Numbered from the stretch's first letter, positions 1 through 9,282 are shown. The stretch is 64,000 bases of DNA from an uncultured Ignavibacteriota bacterium (GCA_903900335.1 CAIUMP010000062.1:1-64000); one strand, 5' to 3'. The notes: generated from the sequence alone by a model not told the origin. Numbers and translations are program-made.

Positions 1-606
1 CCCGATCAGTTCTGTCACGATACCATCGGCGAACCAACCGTTGTCACCCGTTGGAGAAAGGTCTTCGAATGGCAATATCATCAAACTCTTCCGCCCTTCC
101 CGCGTGGGTTGTGCCGCCCCCGGCACAACCTCCCCCCCTTTGGTGCTGCTGCTCCGAATGCTGGTGCCGAGGGCGGCACCAGCCACGCGGTCTTTTACTA
201 TTTGATAACTCGGCGCACTCGTGGCCTGCAACCCCAGCTTCCCCAGCGCGCGAATGATCGCATCAATGTTCGTCATCGGCGCGCGCTGAATGCCAGCCAA
301 CTGATATTCGAAATCGCGGGTGAGCGCGACCGGCTCCAGATCGAGCGGCAATATTTTCTTCCGCTTTTCGGACGCCAGCGATACCTCCTTCATCACATTG
401 TGCGACTCCATCGAGCTCGGCGATAGCAGCACAACGAACGCCTTGCACTCGTTGATCGCATCCACGATCTCTCCAGACCAACTCGTTGCCACATCAATCC
501 CAGATTGATCGATCCACACCGAGAGTCCGGCAGAGGCAAGCAACTCCGACAGCAGGTTTGCCTGCTCGGAGTCTTGTCGGGAGTAGGAGATGAAGATGTC
601 AGCCAT
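1..606 (-). CDS. TIR domain / TolB-like protein, partial (fourth member of tandem array)
   Basis: Open reading frame starting at the ATG at 606-604 and still open at the window edge, so only about 202 residues are visible. The N-terminus (MADIFISYSRQD) is a TIR domain almost identical to that of the next three genes. It is followed by a variable linker (about residues 136-168, with the stretch GEVVPGAAQPTREG) and the beginning of the TolB/FlgO-like domain (KSLMILPFEDLSPTGDNGWFADG). The linker is longer than in the paralogues starting at 4166 and 5907. The start overlaps the stop of the upstream gene by 8 bases, as at the other two junctions, so it is probably translated by coupling. TIR domains of bacteria are often NAD+-consuming enzymes. 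The conserved Glu of that family is present in the MKEVSLAS segment, but activity here is inferred. Confidence 0.85.
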   Translation of the reverse strand, partial: MADIFISYSRQDSEQANLLSELLASAGLSVWIDQSGIDVATSWSGEIVDAINECKAFVVLLSPSSMESHNVMKEVSLASEKRKKILPLDLEPVALTRDFEYQLAGIQRAPMTNIDAIIRALGKLGLQATSAPSYQIVKDRVAGAALGTSIRSSSTKGGEVVPGAAQPTREGRKSLMILPFEDLSPTGDNGWFADGIVTELIG

Positions 607-2428
607 TCGCGTTCACCTCCTTAGCCGCTGCTTGCTCCGCCTCAATCTTCTCCACCAACTCCCGCACCGCCTCCCACTCCGGCGTGCCATTGAGGGTGCC
701 AATGCGCTCGTTTTCGGCGTCGAGAAATGATCGTATGGCACGGATGTTTCGAAAACCCGCCTCGATCGATCTGCCAAAGGTTTGTTGAGCTGCGCCATAG
801 TCTTTCACCATTCGTTGCAGGCAGGCGGTATTGAACAGGGCCAGCCCATCCCGAAGATTTTCCAGCTTTCTCGCGGCGGCCCGGGCATCGTCATCCCGAC
901 CAGCATAGTAAAGCAGCGAGGCATGGGAGATGCGAGTCGTTTCCTCGTCCGGAAAGAGTTTCAGTCGCTTCTCGTAAAGGGGAATAGCGATGGACGACCA
1001 GTGCGCCTGTTTCTCCCTCTCCTTCGCACTGTTGCAGGAAAGCGCGAGATTGAATAAGGTAGGCAAGTACTCCGGATTTCGTTTCAGTGACTCTTCGAAT
1101 GGTGCGATCGCGCGGGCATCCTGATCGGTATTTTGGTAAAAAAAACCGAGCGAAAAATGGCTTAGGAAATCCTCGGGTGCGTTCTGCCTGTATTCCTGTG
1201 CGGCGACCTCGGCTTCCTCTAGTTTGCCCTGAAGCATGAGAACGGCGACAAGCGGGTTACTGGCTTTCCATAGATCAGGTTTCAGCCGGCGCGCCTCCTT
1301 GATAAGCGCGATCCCCTCTTCGAGCAGGGCGGGATCGCGAGTGTAATCGCGGTAAAGTGCTGCAAGTGAATTCGCTTTGGCTGAGTGCGCAGTCGCATAC
1401 GTGGGATCGAGCGCGATCGCTTCAGAATAAAGTTGTACCGCAAGCAGTAGGTCTTCTTTGGTCTGGCGCTGAAAATACTCATCTGCTTTTAGAAAGAACT
1501 CATAGGCCTCAGCATTTTCTGTGCCGCGCTCAGCAAGCTTCTTCTTTTCGTCGAAAGCGAGATGTACTTTCAACCCTTCGACAACCTTTAGCGCCACTGC
1601 CTCCTGAATTTCAAAAATGTCATTCATCACTCCCTTCATCGAATCCTGCCAGAGATGGTCGCCGGTTTCGATGTCGAGAAGACGGGAGGTGATCTTGATG
1701 TTGTCGCCGAACTTGCGGACATCGCCCTGTACGAAATAACGGATCCCCATTTCGCGAGCATACACTGGTAGCGTGCCTTGATACCGTTTGTAATCCTTCG
1801 TCGCCTGTTGATCTGCAACGCGGAGCGCCTTTACATTAGAAAGCGCGGATATCATCTCGCTGACGATGCCATCTGCGAACCAGCCGTTGTCGGCGGTTGG
1901 GGACAGGTCCTCGAAGGGGAGGATCATCAACGGCTTCCGCTCATCCTGCGTGGAGCGGACTTTATTCTGCGCATCCGTTGCGGGATCACATACTAAAGTC
2001 TGTGCTACACGGTCCTTTACAATTTGGTAGCTTGGTGCGCTCGTCGCCTGCAACCCCAGCTTCCCGAGTGCGCGAATGATCGCATCGATGTTCGTCATCG
2101 GCGCGCGCTGAATGCCCGCCAACTGATATTCGAAATCGCGCGTGAGTGTAACCGGTTCGAGATCGAGCGGCAATATCTTCTTCCGCTTCTCAGAGGCCAG
2201 CGACACCTCCTTCATCACATTGTGCGAATCCATTGAATTCGGCGAAAGCAGCACAACGAACGCCTTGCACTCGTTGATCGCATCCACAATTTCGCCCGAC
2301 CAACTTGTAGCCACATCAATCCCAGATTGATCGATCCACACCGAAAGTCCGGCAGAAGCGAGCAGCTCCGTCAGCAGATTTGCCTGCTCGGAGTCTTGGC
2401 GGGAGTAGGAGATGAAGATGTCAGCCAT
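599..2428 (-). CDS. TIR domain / TolB-like / TPR protein (array member 3)
   Basis: 609 residues. Residues 1-125 are a TIR domain (MADIFISYSRQD at the start; candidate catalytic Glu74 in VMKEVSLA). A linker of about 45 residues follows, then a TolB/FlgO-like domain (about 168-300, MILPFEDLSPTADNGWFADGIVSEMI and YFVQGDVRKFGDNIKITSRLLD), then tetratricopeptide repeats to the end (for example AEAYEFFLKADEYF and ALDPTYATAHSAKANSLA). There is no signal peptide or membrane segment, so it is probably cytoplasmic. The TolB-like/TPR half is the one usually seen behind class III adenylate cyclase domains; here a TIR domain takes the cyclase position. Its start overlaps the preceding gene's stop by 8 bases and its own stop overlaps the next start by 8. 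Function unknown; signalling or defence are inferences. Confidence 0.9.
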   Translation of the reverse strand: MADIFISYSRQDSEQANLLTELLASAGLSVWIDQSGIDVATSWSGEIVDAINECKAFVVLLSPNSMDSHNVMKEVSLASEKRKKILPLDLEPVTLTRDFEYQLAGIQRAPMTNIDAIIRALGKLGLQATSAPSYQIVKDRVAQTLVCDPATDAQNKVRSTQDERKPLMILPFEDLSPTADNGWFADGIVSEMISALSNVKALRVADQQATKDYKRYQGTLPVYAREMGIRYFVQGDVRKFGDNIKITSRLLDIETGDHLWQDSMKGVMNDIFEIQEAVALKVVEGLKVHLAFDEKKKLAERGTENAEAYEFFLKADEYFQRQTKEDLLLAVQLYSEAIALDPTYATAHSAKANSLAALYRDYTRDPALLEEGIALIKEARRLKPDLWKASNPLVAVLMLQGKLEEAEVAAQEYRQNAPEDFLSHFSLGFFYQNTDQDARAIAPFEESLKRNPEYLPTLFNLALSCNSAKEREKQAHWSSIAIPLYEKRLKLFPDEETTRISHASLLYYAGRDDDARAAARKLENLRDGLALFNTACLQRMVKDYGAAQQTFGRSIEAGFRNIRAIRSFLDAENERIGTLNGTPEWEAVRELVEKIEAEQAAAKEVNANG

Positions 2429-4166
2429 TGGCTTTTGCCTCCTGTTCGATCTGCTCCACCATTCGCATCACCTCCTCGTATCCCGGCTCATCGGCAAGCA
2501 TAACGGGATCGCCCGGCTTATCCAAGAGATTACTCCTCAGATTCCGTGTATTCTTGTACCCTGCTTCCATCGCTTTGCGGTAGGCTTCGAGCGATTCTGA
2601 CGCGTCGCCAAGCACAGCGAAGACGCCAGCAAGGTCGAAGAGGGAAGTGCAATCCTTAAGACTCCTTAGTCTTAACGCAGCTGCACGAGCAGCTTGTGTT
2701 TTGTCGGCCATGAAGAGCAGCTCGGCATGTCTAACCAAGTTGTGCTCATCATCGGGATGGAGCTTGAGATGACGTTCGAAATACGGTAGCGCCACTTTGG
2801 CCCAGTGCTCGCGTTTCTCCCGCTGGTCCTCACCGCAACTAAGGGGCAGATTGAACAGGGTTGAAAGATTATCCGGCTTCAGACGGGCCGATTCCTCAAA
2901 CGGAGCGATCGCTTTGGCAGATTGGCCCGAAATGCCATAGAAAAATCCGAGCGCGAAATGACTATAAAAGTTTAGAGGATCTTTCCGGGTGAATTCCGTT
3001 GCGGCTTCCTCAGCTTCGACGGTCCGGCCGCGGAACAGATGAATCATTGAGAGTGGCAAGTAGACAGAGAACAAGTCGGGCCTCAGCCTCAGCACCTGAT
3101 TACAGAGTACTTCCGCTTCATCCAAGAGTGAGGAATTGCTGTCGAAGACGCGGTAGAGGTTCGTCAGGGCAAGAGCCTGCAAGCGATAGGCCTCTGCATA
3201 GCCTGTATCGAGCTTGATCGCTTCTATTAAGAGCTGAACGGCAAGCTGGAATCCGTCCTTCGTCTGGCGAGAGTAGTATTCACTTGCCTTCATGTATAAT
3301 TCATACGCTTCGGCATTCTCCGTCCCGCGCTCGGCGAGCTTCTTCTTTTCGTCGGAGGCGAGATGGACTTTCAGCCCTTCGACAACATTCAGGGCCACCG
3401 TTTCCTGAATTTCGAAGATGTCGTTCATCGTGCCCTTATGCACGTCTTGCCAGAGAAAGTCGCCTGTCTCGACATCCAGTAATCGCGTCGTAATCTTAAT
3501 GTTGTCGCCAAACTTGCGGACATCGCCCTGCACGAAGTAGCGAATAGACATCTCCTTCGCATAGATCGGGAGTTGCCCTTTGTAGCTCTTAAATTCCTTC
3601 GTCGCTTGTGGGTCAGCAACACGCAAAGCCTTCACATTCGAAAGCGCCGAGATCAACTCGCTTGCAAGCCCATCAGCGAACCAGCCGTTGTCTCCTGTTG
3701 GTGACATATCTTCGAAGGGAAGGATCATCAAGCTCTTTCGAGCATCGGTCTCCTTGACGAGCTGAATACTCGGTGCCTGCGTTGCTTCTAAACCCAGCTT
3801 GCCGAGCGCACGGATCACGGCGTCGATGTTCGTCATCGGTGCTCGCTGGATACCGGCGAGGGCGTACTGCATGTTCTTCGGAAGCTCGACCGGTTCGAGA
3901 TCGAGCGGCAATATCTTCTTTCGCTTTTCACTTGCGAGCGAGACCTCCTTGACCACATTGTGCGACGCGACGGACGCAGGGGAGAGCATCACGATGAATG
4001 CCTTGCATGAGTCGAGCGCGTCCACAATCTCCTCGGACCAACTTGTCGCGGCCTCGATGCCACTGCGGTCTATCCAAACGGAAAGTCCGGCGGAGGTGAG
4101 CAACTCCGTCAGCAGGTTGGCCTGCTCGGAATCTTGACGGGAGTAGGAGATGAAGATGTCAGCCAT
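2421..4166 (-). CDS. TIR domain / TolB-like / TPR protein (array member 2)
   Basis: 581 residues with the same order of domains as its neighbours: TIR (1-125, Glu74 in VVKEVSLA), a short linker (126-143), TolB/FlgO-like (144-275, KSLMILPFEDMSPTGDNGWF) and TPR repeats (about 285-560). It differs most from the others in the TPR region (for example FDSNSSLLDEAEVLCNQVLRL), whereas the TIR and TolB-like parts are nearly the same as in its neighbours. This suggests recent duplication with divergence, or selection acting on the C-terminal sensor or partner-binding part. Start and stop both lie in 8-base ATGGCTGA overlaps with the flanking genes. No close Shine-Dalgarno sequence is visible at the start, which fits translational coupling. 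Confidence 0.9.
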   Translation of the reverse strand: MADIFISYSRQDSEQANLLTELLTSAGLSVWIDRSGIEAATSWSEEIVDALDSCKAFIVMLSPASVASHNVVKEVSLASEKRKKILPLDLEPVELPKNMQYALAGIQRAPMTNIDAVIRALGKLGLEATQAPSIQLVKETDARKSLMILPFEDMSPTGDNGWFADGLASELISALSNVKALRVADPQATKEFKSYKGQLPIYAKEMSIRYFVQGDVRKFGDNIKITTRLLDVETGDFLWQDVHKGTMNDIFEIQETVALNVVEGLKVHLASDEKKKLAERGTENAEAYELYMKASEYYSRQTKDGFQLAVQLLIEAIKLDTGYAEAYRLQALALTNLYRVFDSNSSLLDEAEVLCNQVLRLRPDLFSVYLPLSMIHLFRGRTVEAEEAATEFTRKDPLNFYSHFALGFFYGISGQSAKAIAPFEESARLKPDNLSTLFNLPLSCGEDQREKREHWAKVALPYFERHLKLHPDDEHNLVRHAELLFMADKTQAARAAALRLRSLKDCTSLFDLAGVFAVLGDASESLEAYRKAMEAGYKNTRNLRSNLLDKPGDPVMLADEPGYEEVMRMVEQIEQEAKANG

Positions 4167-5907
4167 TCGATTCCGCCTCTTGTTCTATTTTCTCCACCAA
4201 CTCCCGCGTCGCTTGCCACTCCAGAGTGCCTTTAAGCGTGCCGATGCCGCCATCCTCATCGTACAGAAATGATTTTATGGCTTGCATATTTCGAAATCCC
4301 GCCCCGATCGCTTTGCGAAACGTGAGTAGACCGGCAGAATAGTCTTTCAGCATGCATTGCAGGCAGGCGGTATTGTAGAGTGCACTTCCATCCCGAAGAT
4401 CATTCAGCTTTCGGGCGGCGCCTCGCGCTTCGTCATCCCGGCCCGCAAAATACAGGAGCACGGCATAACTGACCGGATTATCTTCCTCGTCCGGAAAGAG
4501 CTTCAGGCGCTTTTCATAAAGTGGAATGGCAATGGACGCCCAATGCTCCCGCCTCTCCTCTTCCTTCGCGCCGTTGCAGGCAATAACAAGATTGAATAAG
4601 GCAACCAAGAATTCCGGCTTGCGTTTCAGCGATTCTTCGAAAGGTGCGATCGCTTTGGCAGCCTGACCGGTACTACTATAAAAAAATCCGAGCGTGAAAT
4701 GGCTGATGTGATCCTCCGGCGCGTTGCAGATATAATCCTGCGCGGCGGCCTCCGCTTCGGCCTCCTTGCCCTGGAGCAAGAGAATGTCGGAAAGCGGGTG
4801 ATAGACCGCCCACAAATCGGGCTTCAACCGGCGTGCCTGGTTGATGAGTGCGAGCCCCTCTTCCAACTGCGCGGGATCGCGGGTGTAATTGCGGTAAAGA
4901 GCACCAAGCGCATTCGCTCTGTTTACACAAGCAATGGCATACGCGGGGTCAAGCGCGATCGCTTCAGAATAAAGCTGTGCCGCAAGCTGGAAGCCTTCTT
5001 TGGTCTGCCGGGCGAAATACTCGCCAGCTTTGAGATGTAATTCATACGCCTCGGCATTCTCCGTTCCGCGCTCGGCGAGCTTCTTCTTTTCGGCTGTGAC
5101 GAGATGAACCTTCAGCCCCTCGACAACCTTGAGCGCCACCGCTTCCTGAATCTCGAAGATGTCGTTCATCGTGCCTTTGTGCACATCTTGCCAGAGAAAG
5201 TCGCCAGTCTCAACGTCAAGCAATCGCGTTGTTATCTTGATCTGATCCCCGAATTTGCGAACATCCCCCTGAACGAAAAAGCGATAGTTCATCTCGTGAG
5301 CATACTTCGGAAGCGTGCCTTGGTACCGTTTGAAATCTTTCGTTGCTTGCGGGTCTGCGACACGCAGAGCCTTCACATTCGATAGCGCGGAGATCAACTC
5401 GCTGGCAAGCCCATCCGCGAACCAACCGTTATCGCCCGTTGGGGACATATCTTCGAATGGCAATATCATCAAGCTTTTCCGAGCGTCACTCTCCTTGACG
5501 AGCTGGATGCTCGGCGCCTGGGTTGCTTCTAAACCCAGCTTGCCTAGCGCGCGAATGATCGCATCGATATTGGTCATCGGCGTCCGTTGAATTCCGGCGA
5601 GATGATACGCGAGATCCCGAGACAGCGTCACAGGTTCGAGATCGAGCGGCAGCACCTTTTTATCTCGCTCTGTGGCGAGCGCAACTTCGCGCACGACATT
5701 CTTCGATGCCACCGAATTCGGCGAGAGCATCACGATCAGCGCCTTGCACGCATCTATCGCGTCCACAATTTCGCCAGACCAACTCGATGCCGCCTCAATA
5801 CTGGAGCGGTCGATCCAAACGGAAAGTCCGGCGGAGGTGAGCAACTCCGTCAGCAGGTTAGCCTGCTCGGAGTCTTGTCGGGAGTAGGAAATGAAGATGT
5901 CAGCCAT
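4159..5907 (-). CDS. TIR domain / TolB-like / TPR protein (first gene of array)
   Basis: 582 residues if started at the ATG at 5907-5905. An in-frame ATG at 5937 would add ten residues (MAFCRIVPSE), but all paralogues begin MADIFISYSRQD, so the inner start is preferred. TIR 1-125 (Glu74 in VVREVALA, one of the more divergent copies: TERDKKVLPLDLEP instead of SEKRKKILPLDLEP), TolB/FlgO-like about 144-275, TPR about 285-575. It is the first gene of the minus-strand array, so the promoter must lie in the gap 5908-6415. The C-terminus (EQEAESNG) ends in the AATGGCTGA junction that starts the next gene. Confidence 0.9.
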   Translation of the reverse strand: MADIFISYSRQDSEQANLLTELLTSAGLSVWIDRSSIEAASSWSGEIVDAIDACKALIVMLSPNSVASKNVVREVALATERDKKVLPLDLEPVTLSRDLAYHLAGIQRTPMTNIDAIIRALGKLGLEATQAPSIQLVKESDARKSLMILPFEDMSPTGDNGWFADGLASELISALSNVKALRVADPQATKDFKRYQGTLPKYAHEMNYRFFVQGDVRKFGDQIKITTRLLDVETGDFLWQDVHKGTMNDIFEIQEAVALKVVEGLKVHLVTAEKKKLAERGTENAEAYELHLKAGEYFARQTKEGFQLAAQLYSEAIALDPAYAIACVNRANALGALYRNYTRDPAQLEEGLALINQARRLKPDLWAVYHPLSDILLLQGKEAEAEAAAQDYICNAPEDHISHFTLGFFYSSTGQAAKAIAPFEESLKRKPEFLVALFNLVIACNGAKEEERREHWASIAIPLYEKRLKLFPDEEDNPVSYAVLLYFAGRDDEARGAARKLNDLRDGSALYNTACLQCMLKDYSAGLLTFRKAIGAGFRNMQAIKSFLYDEDGGIGTLKGTLEWQATRELVEKIEQEAESNG

Positions 5908-6110
5908 TTCGGAAGGAACAATACGGCAGAAGGCCACCGGCGATTCTTATGGCAGAACAACCCCAGAGGCATTCAAAGCATTTCCCTGCGAACCCAGGGC
6001 GAGGTTGTGATGGAGGTGTTAGGAGAATCGAGCTAGATTTCCAGGCCGCGGTTGCGATACCGAAAGAATTCTCATGCTGATTTGGAATTTCGGGAACAGC
6101 AAAAAATTTA

Positions 6111-6143
6111 TGGAAAGCGCTTTCTGTCTTATAGACAGAAAGC
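6111..6143. promoter_or_regulatory. Overlapping palindromes in the divergent gap (possible operator)
   Basis: The gap 5908-6415 separates the leftward TIR array from the rightward secreted-protein gene and holds no convincing gene. In it are two overlapping palindromes: GAAAGCGCTTTC (6113-6124, perfect, 12 bp) and an 11-bp inverted repeat GCTTTCTGTCT / AGACAGAAAGC (6119-6129 and 6133-6143, spacer TAT). The first matches 12 of 14 positions of a LacI-family/cre-type operator. No T-run follows, so this does not look like a terminator. Whether it serves the array, the secreted protein or both is unknown. Confidence 0.5.
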
Positions 6144-6415
6144 TGTAAGTTGTTGATTTATATGAGAAGTTCATGAATCGCGAATTTACATCACACAAGA
6201 GGAAGACAGGAGCGTGCGGACGGAAAAGTAACGCGCGGGGGTAACGGACAAGCTCATGATTAGAGAATTTCAACGCACATGGGTTTCAGACACACAAAAA
6301 TGAGCGTGTGCAATTGTAACTTAGGGTATGAGAAGTGTGTCTATTGTTGTCAGGGAGTGTCTCAGGATGTCGCTGAGCCCTGGTTGTCATAATATTCTTT
6401 GTAATCCAGCTAGGT

Positions 6416-9205
6416 ATGAAAATTTCTACGGTTTCGTTTATGAATTTGGTGGGTCGGATGCGATTTATCAAACGAGGTGGTGCTTTGTTGATTGCGTGCC
6501 TGATGTTAGTTGGTGGATATGCGATTCATGAGGTGAATGGCCACCAGTTCGGGATCGTTGGACAGACGCAGAAATCATCGGCTCCGGGCTGCGGGGGATT
6601 TGGGTGCCATTGTAGCTCTGCCGGTTCCAACACGACCGTGTCGCTGACCTGCTCCAGTGGTTCTTCGCCATTCACAGCATCGCCGAGTACTTCCTACTCG
6701 TTCACGGTGACGGTGGCGACCAGTAATAGCAACGAAGACCACGCTGGAATTAACGTCGCAACCTATTCAGGAACCGGACTGACGGCCGGTTCGGGGTTGT
6801 ATCTGTCCTCAAGCGAATTGACTCATAGTTCACCAAAGATCCTTTCGGGAGGATCGGCGAGCTGGACGTTTACGTACACATCGGGCTCCTCGACAGGTTG
6901 GGACACCATTTATGCCACGGGGCAAGCCGTCCATGGGAGTTCCCCCAGCTGTACGGATGAGTGGAACCACGCTTCGAAGTTCATCATCCATACGGTTGTA
7001 CCCACCACTTCGAGACGCTTTGAATTTGGCAGAACTTCGATGAATATGGGGTCGGTTCGAGTGGGGACGCGCAAAGCGGATAGCTTGCACGTTACCTCGA
7101 CCGGACAGGCTGCGATAACGGTCAATGCGAGCGGGATGAAAGGAAGTGCACCATATACGTTTTACAGTCCCGGTACGTCGGGCAGGTTGCTGGTGCCTCC
7201 GAGCGTTGAGATGGACAGTGTGATATTCCAGCCTGTTTCAAGAGGTACGATCACAGACTCTGTACTATTTACGACGAACTCTGATACCATTCCGGATCAG
7301 AGGAAGGGAGTATTCGTCACTGGTACCGGGATTCAAGCGGTATTTTCAAATGCAAATTCCAGTTTGAACTTTGGGAACTTGCGGATCAATCAGACGAAGA
7401 AGCTGGCCTTCCCGTTCTACAATTCTGGGGATGATACGCTTTTCATATCCACGCCTACCATTTCAGGTAGTGGATTTACGCTCACGCAGCAACCACATCA
7501 ACTGTGGCTCTTGCCGAATGCGTACGACACCGTGATCGTACAGTTCGCATCGACCGCAAAGCAATTGTACTCAGGCACCTTGACCTTCGCCGCTTCCAAT
7601 GGAGTTTCAGCTCCGGCTATTTCACTGTCGGGGAACGGCGTTGTCCCGCAGATTTCTTACACGACTCCTCAGGGAATCGGTGGCATACGAGTGGGCTCGA
7701 ATCTCGCGGCGGTTATCAACATCAAGAATGTCGGCAATGACACGCTTCACCTCTCAAACGGTTCATTGACCCAGACCGGGACGAAATTCTCCTTAGGTGC
7801 GTACGATGCCACCTTAGCTCCAAATGCTCAAGGGACGATTCACATCAATTACCTCCCAACCGCAGAGCGCGTTGATTCAGCGACGATCCATGTCACTACG
7901 GATGACCCGACAAGTAATTTCCCCACGATCACGGTCATTGGATCTGGACTTCTGCCCCACATGGCGCTTGCTGACCACGATACAGTGGACATGGGGACGA
8001 TCAAGGTGTCTGATGTCACCTCGCGCCTATTCATGATCAATAATAATGGAGGCGATGTACTCACACTTGGAAGCGGAACTGCCGCAGGCCCCGCCCCATT
8101 CGGTATCGCTGCGAAGAGCAGCACAGTGTCGGCAGGCGGCTCTGGCTCGGTTACGGTCAGCTTTGTGCCGTTAGCTCCGGGTAATTATGCTGGCTCGCTC
8201 GTCGTGGCGGGAGATGATCCGTCCAATCCTGCAGACACCATTTATTTGAAGGGGAGTGCTATCAATAGCTCACTTTCTCTATCGCCATCAAGCGTAGATT
8301 TTGGGTCGGTGCCGGTTGGTATGACCGTTTACGATACCGTCTTGATGAGCAACACCGGCACCGCTGCAGTCAACATCGCTGGGTACCACCTACTCTCGAC
8401 GACGGCCGCGTTCATTGTCGCTGATTCGACTGCGAAACAGGTCAAGGCGAACTCTACGAGCAAGGTGATCATTGGATTCGCTCCGATCGCGGCGACATCC
8501 TATACTGGAGTCCTCACGCTATCAACGGATGACAACAGTGCTCCGAATCGCACGATCAGTCTATCAGGAACAGGGCTTAAGGGAGCGTTATCATTGGCAC
8601 CGACCGCGCTGGCGTTTGGGAATGTTGACTCCAGTAAGAGCAAAACGCTTCACGTGACATTGAAGAACACGGGTTCCGCTTCGGTTTCGGTGACCTCTGC
8701 GAGTTTAACATCAAGTGGCACCGATTTTTCCTCCAACGCGCCCGCTACTGCCAGCGTGAAGGCCGGTGACTCTCTTGGAGTCGACATAACCTTCTCACCA
8801 AAGAAGGCAGGAGATCAGTCTGGTACTCTGACCTTCACACTCGATGATAAGTCAGCGCTTACCGTTTCAATGACTGGTCACGGGGTAGGGAAGCTTGATA
8901 CGGGTGGTGTAAAGGGAGCTGTGGCTCAAGATCGTGGCAAAGAAAGCTTCTCGATAATGGTCAGCCCAAATCCAGCAAAGGAAGTAGCTGCTATCCAACT
9001 GCAAATGGCAGCTACAATGGCCGCAACAATTCGCATATTTGATGCGTCGGGCCGCGAAGTTCGAAGCACCCCGCTGGGTATCCTCAGTGCCGGTGACCAC
9101 ACGACCGAAGTTTCGGTGGGTGGGCTGGCGAGCGGGAGTTACTTCGTCAGGGTAGAGAATTCTGCAGGTGGTGTGAGTGAAGCCAGACTAATCGTTCAAC
9201 ACTAG
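6416..9205 (+). CDS. Secreted choice-of-anchor D/ASH repeat protein with type IX secretion C-terminal domain
   Basis: 929 residues. After a signal peptide (hydrophobic LLIACLMLVGGYAI) comes a Cys-rich segment (GCGGFGCHCSS) and a beta domain to about residue 195 that resembles choice-of-anchor V domains. About six ASH/choice-of-anchor D immunoglobulin-like repeats follow (each with a LxFGxVxVG or similar start, for example SLSPSSVDFGSVPVG and SLAPTALAFGNVDSS). The last 85 residues are a T9SS type A sorting domain (SPNPAKEVAAIQL, then IRIFDASGREV and SGSYFVRVE). The product is probably exported by the type IX system and attached to, or released from, the cell surface. Start choice is open: ATGs at 6440 and 6458 would give shorter signal peptides. 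A bidirectional terminator follows at once. Confidence 0.88.
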   Translation: MKISTVSFMNLVGRMRFIKRGGALLIACLMLVGGYAIHEVNGHQFGIVGQTQKSSAPGCGGFGCHCSSAGSNTTVSLTCSSGSSPFTASPSTSYSFTVTVATSNSNEDHAGINVATYSGTGLTAGSGLYLSSSELTHSSPKILSGGSASWTFTYTSGSSTGWDTIYATGQAVHGSSPSCTDEWNHASKFIIHTVVPTTSRRFEFGRTSMNMGSVRVGTRKADSLHVTSTGQAAITVNASGMKGSAPYTFYSPGTSGRLLVPPSVEMDSVIFQPVSRGTITDSVLFTTNSDTIPDQRKGVFVTGTGIQAVFSNANSSLNFGNLRINQTKKLAFPFYNSGDDTLFISTPTISGSGFTLTQQPHQLWLLPNAYDTVIVQFASTAKQLYSGTLTFAASNGVSAPAISLSGNGVVPQISYTTPQGIGGIRVGSNLAAVINIKNVGNDTLHLSNGSLTQTGTKFSLGAYDATLAPNAQGTIHINYLPTAERVDSATIHVTTDDPTSNFPTITVIGSGLLPHMALADHDTVDMGTIKVSDVTSRLFMINNNGGDVLTLGSGTAAGPAPFGIAAKSSTVSAGGSGSVTVSFVPLAPGNYAGSLVVAGDDPSNPADTIYLKGSAINSSLSLSPSSVDFGSVPVGMTVYDTVLMSNTGTAAVNIAGYHLLSTTAAFIVADSTAKQVKANSTSKVIIGFAPIAATSYTGVLTLSTDDNSAPNRTISLSGTGLKGALSLAPTALAFGNVDSSKSKTLHVTLKNTGSASVSVTSASLTSSGTDFSSNAPATASVKAGDSLGVDITFSPKKAGDQSGTLTFTLDDKSALTVSMTGHGVGKLDTGGVKGAVAQDRGKESFSIMVSPNPAKEVAAIQLQMAATMAATIRIFDASGREVRSTPLGILSAGDHTTEVSVGGLASGSYFVRVENSAGGVSEARLIVQH

Positions 9206-9227
9206 TCGATACCCAGAGCTAGCAAAA

Positions 9228-9257
9228 AAAGAGCGGAGCCGTTTGGCTCCGCTCTTT
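9228..9257. terminator. Bidirectional intrinsic terminator
   Basis: A perfect 13-bp stem (AAAGAGCGGAGCC / GGCTCCGCTCTTT) with a GTTT loop. An A-run on the left and TTT on the right let it serve both the rightward gene ending at 9205 and the leftward lipoprotein gene ending at 9283. Confidence 0.85.
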
Positions 9258-9282
9258 GCATTTGTCGACTATAGTTATGGTC

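Noticed and set aside
6111-6126. Reading the palindrome as a true CcpA cre site
   Set aside because: CcpA belongs to Firmicutes; the match of 12 of 14 positions only supports a LacI-family-like operator.
6119-6143. Intrinsic terminator at the 11-bp hairpin
   Set aside because: No T-run follows on either strand and no gene ends nearby.
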